In this document: piece by piece, positions 8,857 to 17,220 of the stretch
How the letters are laid out: every line of letters begins with the position of its first letter
Position numbering within the stretch: position 1 is the first letter of the stretch
Source of the DNA: Lachnospiraceae bacterium
GTDB lineage: Bacteria > Bacillota > Clostridia > Lachnospirales > Lachnospiraceae
Direction of reading: 5' to 3'
Assembly: GCA_902363555.1 (NCBI GenBank)
Contig: CABJAM010000001.1
Span: 1,164,769 to 1,228,768 of the forward strand
DNA length: 64,000 nucleotides
Made by a program: the position numbers and the translations under genes
Notes under the pieces: model-generated
Databases searched by the model: none
What the model was told of the DNA's origin: nothing
Seen by the model: the letters and a program-made list of their open reading frames with translations, nothing else

Positions 8857-9669
8857 ATGAATGTCTATTTTGAAAACCGGGTGGACCCTTTGATGGCCAA
8901 CACTGCGCCGGGCTTTGTATTTCCTCCGCATCTGCATTCACAGCTAGAGCTTTTGTTTGTACAAAATGGTGAGATGACGGTCACGGTCCGCGGGCAGACG
9001 AAAACACTGCCCGCAGGGGGCCTGGCCGTTGTGTTCCCCAATCAGATCCACAGCTATCTGGACTTTTCCAGTGAGGGTGTCATCACGACGATCGTTGCGG
9101 ACCTGGCTTATGCAGGCGGCTATCTGGATACACTGATGCAGTTTCATCCGGTATGCCCGTTTTTGATGCCGGAACGGCTGCACCCAAATGTGTCCTATGC
9201 CATTGGTGAGATGGTGCGGGAGCGTGCTGCCTCCGGTGTGGAAAGTAAGGTCTATGGCCCGCTGCTCCAGTTGATCCTGGCGCGGATCATGCCGGTGCTG
9301 GAGTTGCAGCAAAATCACAGTAAGGATCATCAGGAGCTGACCTGGCAAATCGTAAATTATGTCAATGAACATTATCGGGAAAATCTGTCTCTGGACCGGC
9401 TGGCCCGCGGCATCGGACTGAGCCGTTACCGGCTGTCCCATGTGTTTTCAGAGAAAATCGGACAGAGCTTCTCGGCTTACCTGGCCAGTATACGCCTGTC
9501 TTATGCGCGGACGATGCTGACGGAAACGGATATGCCGGTGACGGTGATCGCGGAGGAGGCCGGCTTTGAGAGCCAGCGTACCTTTTTCCGCACGTTTCGG
9601 GAGCAGCATGGGATGTCGCCCCTGGAGTACCGGAAACGTTCCAAAGACGGAGAAAATTATTTTCAGTAA
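8857..9669 (+). CDS. AraC-family regulator with N-terminal cupin sensor
   Basis: 270 residues. Residues 20-100 form a cupin-type ligand domain (FPPHLHSQLELLFVQNGEM, then PAGGLAVVFPNQIHSY). Residues 165-265 form the AraC DNA-binding domain with both helix-turn-helix units (LSLDRLARGIGLSRYRLSHV; VTVIAEEAGFESQRTFFRTF) and the usual MSPLEYRKR ending. It follows the isomerase by 31 bp and is probably the local, sugar-responsive activator of the oxidoreductase/isomerase operon. It ends against the convergent TetR gene, with a shared hairpin between them. Confidence 0.93.
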   Translation: MNVYFENRVDPLMANTAPGFVFPPHLHSQLELLFVQNGEMTVTVRGQTKTLPAGGLAVVFPNQIHSYLDFSSEGVITTIVADLAYAGGYLDTLMQFHPVCPFLMPERLHPNVSYAIGEMVRERAASGVESKVYGPLLQLILARIMPVLELQQNHSKDHQELTWQIVNYVNEHYRENLSLDRLARGIGLSRYRLSHVFSEKIGQSFSAYLASIRLSYARTMLTETDMPVTVIAEEAGFESQRTFFRTFREQHGMSPLEYRKRSKDGENYFQ

Positions 9670-9694
9670 CCGCTTAGCTCTTTTGAACGGTTAC
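9666..9694. terminator. Shared hairpin terminator between convergent genes (GTAAC-family copy)
   Basis: GTAACCG / CGGTTAC arms around a 15-nt loop, overlapping the AraC stop codon and lying at the 3' end of the convergent TetR gene, with a short T-rich run (ACTATTTTT) on the + side. It belongs to the same hairpin family as the copies near 7938, 12297 and 52579. Confidence 0.6.
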
Positions 9695-10276
9695 TATTTT
9701 TAAGAGCATTTTTACGTGGTCCGCTACGGCGGACCGGAGATTGTAGCTGCCGTCGTTGGTGCACCAGTGATAGACCTGGCCGCGGACGGAGATCATTAGA
9801 AATTGCGCCAGCTCGCCGACGGTTTTTTCGGTCTGGAATACGCCTGCGGATATTCCTTCGGTAAGGATGGCGATGAGGAGCGGCATCATGCCTGTCTGCG
9901 AATTGCGGTCAAAGCATTTATTTGCTGAATTATATAATATTCTTGTCAGGTCCAGGCTTGTGATCTCGCTGCTGTATTTGGCGTAATAGTCGAAAAAGCG
10001 CATGAGTTTTTCGACGGGGTCCGAGATGGGGGCCAGTTCTTTTTTTACGGTCGTTTCAAAAAATTCATCGGCGATCTTGTATGTCTCGTAGTATACATCC
10101 AGTTTTGTGGAATAGTAGTTGTAGAAGGTGCCAATGGAAACATTGGCGCTTTTTACGATATCCCGGATGGTTATTTTGTTAAATTCTTTTTCGTTCAGGA
10201 GCTGGAGGGCTGTGTCGAAGATGAGCTTTTTGGTTTCGGCGGCCTGTTCTTTGCGGGTTAATTTTATTTCTTCCAT
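9674..10276 (-). CDS. TetR/AcrR-family transcriptional regulator
   Basis: 200 residues from an ATG at 10276 with GTGAGGA upstream. The open frame runs further, to 10639, but that extension is GC-rich repeat DNA and not protein-like. The N-terminal DNA-binding domain reads TKKLIFDTALQLLNEKEFNKI followed by the classic IRDIVKSANVSIGTFYNYY helix-turn-helix. The C-terminal ligand domain is not assignable. It is divergent from the CoA-transferase operon across 424 bp and is its most likely regulator. Some homologs of this type respond to acyl-CoAs or aromatic acids, but that is inference here. Confidence 0.93.
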   Translation of the reverse strand: MEEIKLTRKEQAAETKKLIFDTALQLLNEKEFNKITIRDIVKSANVSIGTFYNYYSTKLDVYYETYKIADEFFETTVKKELAPISDPVEKLMRFFDYYAKYSSEITSLDLTRILYNSANKCFDRNSQTGMMPLLIAILTEGISAGVFQTEKTVGELAQFLMISVRGQVYHWCTNDGSYNLRSAVADHVKMLLKIVTVQKS

Positions 10277-10339
10277 GAAATCCTCACTTTTTTTTAAATC
10301 AGATACTATTATAATAGACGCGAAATGAATATTTTTCAA

Positions 10340-10370
10340 GGGGAATCGAAATGATGGGGGGCGATTCCCC
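10340..10370. repeat. Perfect hairpin GGGGAATCG / CGATTCCCC
   Basis: 9-bp perfect inverted repeat with a 13-nt loop, 64 bp upstream of the TetR start codon. It could be an operator or a structured leader. Confidence 0.5.
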
Positions 10371-10407
10371 GGGATTTGAGATACGTCCGCCATCTTTAAT
10401 TTTCCGA

Positions 10408-10488
10408 CCCCGGCTCCGGCCCTGAGCGCCTGTGTTCCACCGCCAGCCCCGCGGCCCATCGCACCTGCGCTCAGGGCCGGTGCCGGGG
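10408..10488. repeat. GC-rich 22-bp inverted repeat in the TetR/CoA-transferase spacer
   Basis: The arms at 10408-10429 and 10467-10488 match at 21 of 22 positions around a 37-nt loop. The DNA is much richer in GC than its surroundings. A partial look-alike (GGCTCCGGCYCTG) occurs near 41421 in another spacer. This fills much of the 424-bp gap between the TetR gene and the CoA-transferase; no coding sequence is seen in it. Confidence 0.6.
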
Positions 10489-10700
10489 CTGTAGGTTTAG
10501 GATGGCGGGAGGAGGGCTCAGTTCCCGGGGAACTGTAAGTTCCGAGGGGTTGGTATAAATACACAAAAATTATAGATTGTATTTGGTTATTGTTCTGAAT
10601 TTGAAAATGGGCGTTGCGTTTTGGGGGGAGATGTAGCATAATGAGGTTAGATGAACATGTTCGACGAATTTGTTCGATGAATTTTAGGGAGGAGATTGGA

Positions 10701-12257
10701 ATGGCTGAATTTATTAGTGCTTTGGAGGCTGCTCGGAGGATTCCGGATGGGGCTACGGTTGGTGTGGCTGGGATGGGATTGTCTGGTTGGGCGGAGGAGA
10801 TTGGGTGTGCGATCCGCGATTGTTTTAAGGAGACGGGGCATCCGTGTGATTTGAATTTGAAGCAGGGGAGTGCTATGGGAGACTGGCGGGAGCGGGGCGT
10901 TACCCGGCTGGGCGAGGCTGGTCCGGGGCTGGTTACGCGATGGTCCGGGGCTCATGTGGGCTCTGCTTTTTCGCTTCGGGAGCTGGCGGTGCAGAATAAG
11001 CTTCAGTGCCATTGTCTGCCACAAGGGGTTATTGTGAATTTGTGGCGGGAGATCGCGGCTGGAAGGCCGGGGCTGATGACGAAGGTGGGGCTTGGAACTT
11101 TTGTGGACCCGCGGGTGGAAGGCGGCCGGATGAATAGCTGCACGACGGATACGCTGGTGGAGCTGGTGGAGTTCCAGGGCGAAGAATACTTGTTTTATAA
11201 GAGTTTTCGGCTGGATGTGGCCATTTTGCGGGGAACGACGGCGGATGAGAACGGGAATATCACTTTTGAGCACGAGAGTATTTTAAATGAGGGGCTTGCT
11301 GTGGCCAGTGCGGCTAAAAACAGCGGCGGCATTGTGATTGTTCAGGTGGAATATGTGACGAAGGGCGGAACGATGAATCCAAAGGATGTTAAGATTCCGG
11401 GGATTTTGGTGGATTATGTGGTCCAGGCAACGGATAAATCCGCCTGCTGGCAGGCCGAGGGCGTCTATTTTGAACCGGCCTTTTCCGGTCAGATCAAAAA
11501 GCCGCTGGCGGCCATTGAGCCGCTGCCCTTTGATGAGCGGAAGGTGATCTGCCGCCGCTGCGCTATGGAGGTGAAGGCCGGGGATGTGATCAATCTGGGC
11601 GTGGGGATGCCTGCGGATGTCTCCAAGATTATTGCGGAGGAAGGAATGTTAGATACGGTGACCATGAGTACAGAGTCTGGCATGGTCGGCGGTATTCCAA
11701 GCGCATTGCCCAATTTTGGCAGCGCCTATAACCCGGAAGCGACGCTGGAGCACGGGGCTATGTTTGATATGATCGACGGCGGCGGACTGGATGTGACCTG
11801 TCTTGGCATCGGTGAGATTGATAAGGATGGCAATAATAATGTCAGCAAGTTTGGCCCCAGACTGACCGGCCCCGGCGGCTTTATCAACATTACCCAGGCA
11901 ACACCCAAGGTGATCTTCTGCGGTAATTTTGTCGGTAAGGCAAAGGTTCAGGTGGGCGATGGCCGGATAAAGATTTTGGAAGAAGGCAGAATCCGCAAAT
12001 TTGTAGATCAGGTGGAGCAGATCACTTTCAGCGGTCAATATGCCGGGGCAGATCAGGAAATCCTCTATATTACGGAGCGCTGCGTGTTCCGGCTGGTGGA
12101 TAAGAAGGTGACCCTGATTGAGATTGCGCCGGGCCTGGATCTGGAGCGGGATATTCTGTCTCAGATGGATTTTCGTCCGGAGATAGCGGCAGATCTGAAA
12201 ACGATGGACCCGGGAATCTTTATGGAGCATTGGGGCGGCTTAAAAGCTTATATGTAA
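10701..12257 (+). CDS. Family I acyl-CoA:carboxylate CoA-transferase (propionate/acetate CoA-transferase-like)
   Basis: About 518 residues from the ATG at 10701 (AGGGAGGAG upstream), the length of a fused alpha-beta family I CoA-transferase such as propionate CoA-transferase. It moves CoA from a donor acyl-CoA to an acid. The N-terminal half carries KVGLGTFVDPR. The C-terminal half carries NLGVGMPADVSKI and TMSTESGMVGGIP, whose Glu forms the glutamyl-CoA thioester intermediate, then GGGLDVTCLGIGEID and GFINITQATPKVIFCG. It opens a rightward operon with acyl-CoA dehydrogenase, EtfB, EtfA and an acyl-CoA ligase, so its role is probably to activate an unsaturated acid with CoA recovered from the reduced product. 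Confidence 0.93.
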   Translation: MAEFISALEAARRIPDGATVGVAGMGLSGWAEEIGCAIRDCFKETGHPCDLNLKQGSAMGDWRERGVTRLGEAGPGLVTRWSGAHVGSAFSLRELAVQNKLQCHCLPQGVIVNLWREIAAGRPGLMTKVGLGTFVDPRVEGGRMNSCTTDTLVELVEFQGEEYLFYKSFRLDVAILRGTTADENGNITFEHESILNEGLAVASAAKNSGGIVIVQVEYVTKGGTMNPKDVKIPGILVDYVVQATDKSACWQAEGVYFEPAFSGQIKKPLAAIEPLPFDERKVICRRCAMEVKAGDVINLGVGMPADVSKIIAEEGMLDTVTMSTESGMVGGIPSALPNFGSAYNPEATLEHGAMFDMIDGGGLDVTCLGIGEIDKDGNNNVSKFGPRLTGPGGFINITQATPKVIFCGNFVGKAKVQVGDGRIKILEEGRIRKFVDQVEQITFSGQYAGADQEILYITERCVFRLVDKKVTLIEIAPGLDLERDILSQMDFRPEIAADLKTMDPGIFMEHWGGLKAYM

Positions 12258-12296
12258 AAAGAAACCTGAGATAACATTTGGAATTTTTGTGGATAT

Positions 12297-12325
12297 GTAA
12301 CAGTTCAGTTCCTCTGAATTGTTAT
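12297..12325 (+). repeat. GTAAC-type intergenic hairpin repeat
   Basis: GTAACAGTTCAG ... CTGAATTGTTAT palindrome in the 96-bp gap between the CoA-transferase and acyl-CoA dehydrogenase genes. Confidence 0.6.
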
Positions 12326-12353
12326 ACAGATATATTATCGAGGAGGCAGAGGA

Positions 12354-13496
12354 ATGATTTTATCAGAGAAGCATGAGATGATGCGCAGGCTGTACCGTCA
12401 GTTTGCGGAGACAGAATTTACGACGGAGATTCTTGACGCACTGGAGGAGACGGGGGAATTTAACTGGGAGATGCATAAAAAAATGTCCGACAACGGCTTT
12501 ATGGGCGTGAAAATACCTACAGAGTACGGCGGTCAGGGCGGCGACAGCCTGGCTTATGTGCTGATGGTGGAGGAGTTTGCCCGGGTGAGCCCGGTACTCT
12601 CGCTTTATGCCAATACATCCAATTCCCTGGGCGCCGGGCCGCTGTTGTTCTGCGGTACGAAGGAGCAGAAGGAAAAGTATGTGACGCCGGTAGCCAGGGG
12701 AGAAAAGATCATGGTCTTCGCCCTGACGGAGCCAGGGGCCGGGTCGGATGCCGGAAGTACTCTGACCACAGCGGTGGAGGACGGCGACGCTTACATACTT
12801 AACGGAAGAAAGACCTTTATCAGCGGCGCGCCTTTTGCCGACTACGCGGTCATCTATGCCCGCACTGATATGAGCCAGAAGGGATCCAGAGGACTTTCCA
12901 TGTTTATTGTGGATATGAAGCTGCCGGGTGTTAGTGTTGGAAAACATGAAAATAAGATGGGGATTATTGGATATCCCACCAGCGATATTATTTTGGAAAA
13001 TGTGCGCGTGCCGAAATCGGACCTGCTGGGGCCATTGCACAAAGGCTTTTCCACAGCGATGAAAACACTGGATGGCGGACGGCTCGGGGTAGCTGCTCAG
13101 TCGCTGGGGATTGCCCAGGGATGCCTGGATGAATCGATCCGATATGCGAAGGAGCGCAAGCAGTTTGGACGGCCCATTGCCAATTTCCAGGCCATCAGCT
13201 TTATGCTTGCAGATATGGCGACGGAGATCGAGGCGGCCAGAGAGCTTGTGTACAATACCGCTGTTATGAAGGACGCCGGCAGCCCGGAGAGTGCCAAGCG
13301 CTGCGCCATGTCCAAGCTGTTTGCGTCGGAAATGTGTAACCGCATAGCTTATAAGGCTGTTCAGATTCACGGCGGCTACGGCTATATTAAAGAATACAAG
13401 GTGGAGCGGTTTTACCGCGATGCGCGGATCACCACACTTTATGAGGGAACATCACAGGTGCAGCAGATGGTGATTTCCGGAAATATTTTAAGATAG
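12354..13496 (+). CDS. Acyl-CoA dehydrogenase (enoyl-CoA reductase of an Etf operon)
   Basis: 380 residues, standard length, with AGGAGG upstream. The FAD flavoenzyme signatures are present: FALTEPGAGSDAGS, RKTFISGAPFADYAVIYA, KMGIIGYPTSDIILENVRVP and the C-terminal KAVQIHGGYGYIKEYKVERFYRDARI. The catalytic Glu lies in LYEGTSQVQQ. It directly precedes EtfB and EtfA (14 bp to EtfB), the arrangement of electron-bifurcating butyryl-, acrylyl- or caffeyl-CoA reductases. In such complexes NADH reduces the enoyl-CoA and also ferredoxin. The substrate cannot be read from sequence; the absence of thiolase, crotonase and hydroxybutyryl-CoA dehydrogenase argues against a butyrate operon. Confidence 0.94.
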   Translation: MILSEKHEMMRRLYRQFAETEFTTEILDALEETGEFNWEMHKKMSDNGFMGVKIPTEYGGQGGDSLAYVLMVEEFARVSPVLSLYANTSNSLGAGPLLFCGTKEQKEKYVTPVARGEKIMVFALTEPGAGSDAGSTLTTAVEDGDAYILNGRKTFISGAPFADYAVIYARTDMSQKGSRGLSMFIVDMKLPGVSVGKHENKMGIIGYPTSDIILENVRVPKSDLLGPLHKGFSTAMKTLDGGRLGVAAQSLGIAQGCLDESIRYAKERKQFGRPIANFQAISFMLADMATEIEAARELVYNTAVMKDAGSPESAKRCAMSKLFASEMCNRIAYKAVQIHGGYGYIKEYKVERFYRDARITTLYEGTSQVQQMVISGNILR

Positions 13497-13509
13497 AGAG
13501 GTGCGGAAA

Positions 13510-14331
13510 ATGAAAATAATTGTATGTGTTAAGCAGGTTCCGGATACCTCCGGAAAAGTAGCAGTTAAAGCGGACGGCACTATGGACCGGGCTTCCATGG
13601 CAACCATCATCAATCCGGACGATCTGAACGCCACTGAGGCGGCATTGTCCATGAAGGATGATATATTACGACAGAACCCGGAGGCGTCTGTGAAGGTGAT
13701 CGTTGTGACAATGGGACCGGCGCAGGCCAGCTCTATGCTCCATGAGCTGCTGGCCATGGGAGCGGACGAGGCCGTTCTCGTATCCGGCCGGGAATTTGGC
13801 GGCTCAGATACATTTGCCACCTCCCAGATATTGGCGGCAGCCATCCGCCGGATCGGCATGGAGCCGGATACCGTCATCTTTTGCGGCCGTCAGGCCATTG
13901 ACGGGGATACGGCCCAGGTGGGCCCGCAGATTGCGGAAAAGCTGGATATTCCCCAGGTGTCCTATGTGCAGGAAATCCGCCGTGAAGAAAACACACTGAC
14001 AGTGAAGCGTATGCTGGAGGACGGATATGAGCGGATCATTGTGGATCTGCCCTGCCTTCTGACCTGCATCCGGGAGCTGAACACGCCCCGCTATATGACG
14101 GTAAGAGGAATTTTGGTGCACGATCAGAAGCCCTATACCATATTTGATTATGAAGCGTTGAAGGATGACAGCCTGATCGAGACGGATACGATCGGACTTA
14201 AAGGTTCGCCTACCAACGTTTTCCGTTCCTTCTCCGCACCTGTAAAGGGCGCCGGCCAGATGTTAAAAGGGAGTCCTGCGCAGGCAGTGACGCAGCTTTT
14301 TGATATTCTGGAAACGAAGCACATGATTTAG
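13510..14331 (+). CDS. etfB: Electron transfer flavoprotein beta subunit
   Basis: 273 residues from the ATG at 13510 (AGAGGTG upstream). A GTG at 13501 is possible but badly placed relative to the ribosome site. The start MKIIVCVKQVPDTSGKV is the family hallmark. NPDDLNATEAALSM, FCGRQAIDGDTAQVGPQIAEKL and LPCLLTCIRELNTPRYM are also diagnostic. It pairs with EtfA, 22 bp downstream, to bind FAD and AMP/FAD and shuttle electrons to the acyl-CoA dehydrogenase. Confidence 0.95.
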   Translation: MKIIVCVKQVPDTSGKVAVKADGTMDRASMATIINPDDLNATEAALSMKDDILRQNPEASVKVIVVTMGPAQASSMLHELLAMGADEAVLVSGREFGGSDTFATSQILAAAIRRIGMEPDTVIFCGRQAIDGDTAQVGPQIAEKLDIPQVSYVQEIRREENTLTVKRMLEDGYERIIVDLPCLLTCIRELNTPRYMTVRGILVHDQKPYTIFDYEALKDDSLIETDTIGLKGSPTNVFRSFSAPVKGAGQMLKGSPAQAVTQLFDILETKHMI

Positions 14332-14353
14332 GAGCGGAAGGGAGGAAATAAAA

Positions 14354-15445
14354 ATGTCTGATTTTAATAATACAAAGGTTGAAGATTTTAAAGGCGTCTG
14401 GGTTTTTTGTGAACAGCGCGGCGGTCAGTTAATGCCTACGGATTTTGAATTGATCTCCGAGGGGCGCAAGCTGGCGGATGATCTGGGCTGCGAGCTGACG
14501 GGCGTTCTGCTGGGCGATTCGGTCAGGGATCTGGCGGGCGAGCTGGGCGGTTATGGCGCCGACCAGGTGCTTGTGTGCGAATCCCCGCTGTTAAAGGATT
14601 ATACGACGGATGGATACACGAAGGTCATCTGTGATCTGGTCATGGAATATAAGCCGGAGGTTTTCCTCATTGGGGCGACCAATATCGGACGCGACCTGGG
14701 ACCCAGATGCGCCGCGCGGCTGCATACCGGCCTGACGGCAGACTGTACAAGCCTGTTTGTGGATACGGAGAAATATCTGCACTTTTTATCGGAGAACAGC
14801 ACCATTGATACGAATCCGGAGAAATACGATATGGCGGCGAAAAATCTGAAAATGACACGTCCGGCTTTCGGCGGCCATCTCATGGCAACCATTGTCTGCT
14901 CCAGATTTCGCCCGCAAATGTCCACGGTTCGCCCAGGCGTTATGAAAAAAGCGGAATTTGATCCAAAAAAGGCGGAAGCCGTGGCTGTCAAATACCCGGA
15001 ATTTTCACTGAGCCCGGACGATATCCGCACAAAGGTTGTGGAGATTGTCAAAGAGACAAAGGCCATGGTCGATCTGACCGGTGCCGAGGTCATCGTTTCG
15101 GTGGGCTACGGGATCAGTCGGAATGTGGAGAAGGGTCTGGCGCTGGCATCGCAGTTGGCGGACGCCCTGGGCGGCGTTGTGGGAGCCTCCAGAGCAGTGG
15201 TGGATGCCGGATGGATGTCGGCGGATCATCAGGTGGGCCAGACCGGTAAGACCGTGCGCCCGAAAATCTATATTGCTCTGGGCATTTCCGGAGCCATCCA
15301 GCACAAGGCCGGGATGCAGGATTCGGAGTGCATCATTGCCGTCAATACGACCGCGGAAGCGCCCATCTTTGAATGTGCAGATTATGGCATTTGCGGGGAT
15401 CTGTTTGAGGTTGTTCCTCTGATGATCGAGGCCGCGGCAAAATAG
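14354..15445 (+). CDS. etfA: Electron transfer flavoprotein alpha subunit
   Basis: 363 residues, GGGAGG upstream. The C-terminal FAD-binding domain is clear: GASRAVVDAGWMSADHQVGQ, TGKTVRPKIYIALGISGAIQ and the closing FECADYGICGDLFEVVPLM. The N-terminal domain holds PEVFLIGATNIGRDLGPRCA. There is no N-terminal ferredoxin domain with CxxCxxC clusters, unlike CarE of Acetobacterium woodii. It probably forms the bifurcating complex with EtfB and the acyl-CoA dehydrogenase. Confidence 0.95.
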   Translation: MSDFNNTKVEDFKGVWVFCEQRGGQLMPTDFELISEGRKLADDLGCELTGVLLGDSVRDLAGELGGYGADQVLVCESPLLKDYTTDGYTKVICDLVMEYKPEVFLIGATNIGRDLGPRCAARLHTGLTADCTSLFVDTEKYLHFLSENSTIDTNPEKYDMAAKNLKMTRPAFGGHLMATIVCSRFRPQMSTVRPGVMKKAEFDPKKAEAVAVKYPEFSLSPDDIRTKVVEIVKETKAMVDLTGAEVIVSVGYGISRNVEKGLALASQLADALGGVVGASRAVVDAGWMSADHQVGQTGKTVRPKIYIALGISGAIQHKAGMQDSECIIAVNTTAEAPIFECADYGICGDLFEVVPLMIEAAAK

Positions 15446-15455
15446 GAGCAGGATT

Positions 15456-17147
15456 ATGGAACTCAGGGAAGATTTAACAATCGGAAAAATGCTGACTGAA
15501 ACCGTGGAGAGGTATGCGGACCGCACTGCTGTGGAATATATGGGGCGGACGTGGACCTACGGTGAGCTGGATCGGATTTCGGATAAAATTGCACAGGAAA
15601 TGCTTGCCATGGGTATCCGTAAGGGAAGCAAAGCAGGTATTTGGGCCAATGACCGCCCGGATACCTTGTTTTGCTTTTTGTCGCTGGAAAAGCTCGGGGC
15701 GGTTCCTGTGATGTTTAATACCTCCTGGACGTTTGGGGAGGTGCAGGCACGGGTGGATGAAATCGGCGTGGAATACCTTTTTTATGATGAAGGGTATCGG
15801 GGGCTGGATTTTGTGCAGGCCGTCCGGGAAAAGACGGTTTCGGTACCGCGGGCGGCGGTGTATTTGAAGGATGGCGGGTGGCAGGGATTCTCCGGAGGAA
15901 TTGAAAGCTATATCGGCAGGCGGAACTTCGTCGGAGGAATTGAGAGCGGCGCCGGCAAGGCGGGCTTCGCGGGAGAAACTGAGAGCGACGCCGGCAGGGT
16001 GGACTTCGCCGGAGAAGCTGAGTGCGGCGCCGACCGGCTGGAATGCGCTAAGGCGGCGGTGACTCCCCGGGATACGGATATGATCCTTTTTACTTCAGGC
16101 TCCACGGGTGCGCCGAGGGGCGTACTGACGACCCATTATTCCAGAAGCAACAATGCCCGGGCACAGGCGGCGATGGTGAAAGCGGACTGCCGGGATGTGT
16201 TTTTGGTGGCCATTCCAATGTTTCACTGCTTCTCCATGTCCGGAAATATACTTGCGGCCATGGCGGTTGGCGCCTGCATCTGCTTTCCGGAGAGCCGGCG
16301 GACAGCCCATCTTCTGTCGGCTGTGGAGCGGGCCGGGGTGACGGTTTTAACCGCTGTTCCTACATTATTTTCTGCATTGCTGGCCAATGAGCGCAGAGCG
16401 CAGTATAACACTGGAACGCTTCGGACTGGTCTGGTCGGCGGCGCCGGCTGTCCGCGCGCCCTTTTTGAAGCTGTCAGCCGTGAGCTTCACATGGAGCTGC
16501 TGCCGTCTCTTGGACAGACGGAAGCCACCGCCGGGATCACGGCCGGGCGCTATGAAGATCCCATAGAACTAAGAGCTCTTTCGGCCGGCTATGCTGTGGA
16601 ACACTTGGAGCTACGCATTGTGGATTTGGAAAATGGCACCAGCTTGCCGACGGGGGAGAGCGGTGAGCTGTGCATCCGCGGCTACTCGGTGATGCAGGGG
16701 TATTATAATCAGCCGGAGCTGACCGCTCAGACCATTGACGGGGAAGGCTTTCTCCACACCGGCGACCTGGGCCGCCTGGATAAAGACGGTCGTCTGTATC
16801 TCACTGGGCGGAAGAAGGAATTGATCATCCGCGGCGGGGAAAATATTGCTCCAGGGGAAATCGAAAGCGTACTTTTATCCGATGACAGAATATCTCAGGT
16901 GAAGGTAATCGGAATCCCTGACGCGCATTACGGTGAGGAGGTCTGCGCCTGTGTGGTCTGCACCAGCCCTGGGAGCCTGACAGAGGCGGATATCCGGCAT
17001 CTGGCAGGGGCGAAGCTGGCCTACTATAAGGTGCCCAGGTATGTGGTGTTTTTGGAGCAGATGCCGCTGCTTGGCAATGGGAAGACCGATACTGCGAAAT
17101 TAAAGTGCTCGCTTTCAAATCTGGGGGCTGGCACATCCGGTCTGTGA
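15456..17147 (+). CDS. AMP-forming acyl-CoA synthetase/ligase with internal 13-residue repeats
   Basis: 563 residues; AGGAG precedes the ATG, 10 bp after EtfA. It activates a carboxylic acid with ATP and CoA. The P-loop DMILFTSGSTGAPRGVLTTH, LPSLGQTEATAG, GFLHTGDLGRLDKDGRLYL and the hinge GRKKELIIRGGENIAPGEIE are complete, and the adenylation Lys lies in LLGNGKTDTAKLK. Residues 145-196 are an unusual insertion of four 13-residue repeats (GGIES, GETES and GEAEC variants) just before the P-loop. In this operon it probably primes the acyl-CoA cycle that the CoA-transferase then sustains. Substrate unknown; an aryl-acrylate is plausible from context. Confidence 0.92.
   Translation: MELREDLTIGKMLTETVERYADRTAVEYMGRTWTYGELDRISDKIAQEMLAMGIRKGSKAGIWANDRPDTLFCFLSLEKLGAVPVMFNTSWTFGEVQARVDEIGVEYLFYDEGYRGLDFVQAVREKTVSVPRAAVYLKDGGWQGFSGGIESYIGRRNFVGGIESGAGKAGFAGETESDAGRVDFAGEAECGADRLECAKAAVTPRDTDMILFTSGSTGAPRGVLTTHYSRSNNARAQAAMVKADCRDVFLVAIPMFHCFSMSGNILAAMAVGACICFPESRRTAHLLSAVERAGVTVLTAVPTLFSALLANERRAQYNTGTLRTGLVGGAGCPRALFEAVSRELHMELLPSLGQTEATAGITAGRYEDPIELRALSAGYAVEHLELRIVDLENGTSLPTGESGELCIRGYSVMQGYYNQPELTAQTIDGEGFLHTGDLGRLDKDGRLYLTGRKKELIIRGGENIAPGEIESVLLSDDRISQVKVIGIPDAHYGEEVCACVVCTSPGSLTEADIRHLAGAKLAYYKVPRYVVFLEQMPLLGNGKTDTAKLKCSLSNLGAGTSGL
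15888..16043 (+). repeat. Four tandem 39-bp coding repeats inside the acyl-CoA ligase
   Basis: Units begin at 15888, 15927, 15966 and 16005, each starting TTCnnCGGAGRAR or a close variant. Each encodes 13 residues, so copy-number change would keep the reading frame. The units have diverged from one another. Confidence 0.85.
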
Positions 17148-17220
17148 CTCCGGGCGCTTTTAGTCTGGCTGGGAACGCGTTTTTAGCGTGACAGCCTGGG
17201 TTTATCTGAACGGTTATACT

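Noticed and set aside
9674..10639. A longer TetR protein starting at 10639.
   Set aside because: The extra 121 residues derive from GC-rich palindromic DNA, and a good start with ribosome site exists at 10276.
10701..15445. Considered a butyrate (bcd-etfBA) operon.
   Set aside because: Thiolase, 3-hydroxybutyryl-CoA dehydrogenase and crotonase are absent, and a CoA-transferase plus an acyl-CoA ligase fit an acid-activation cycle better.
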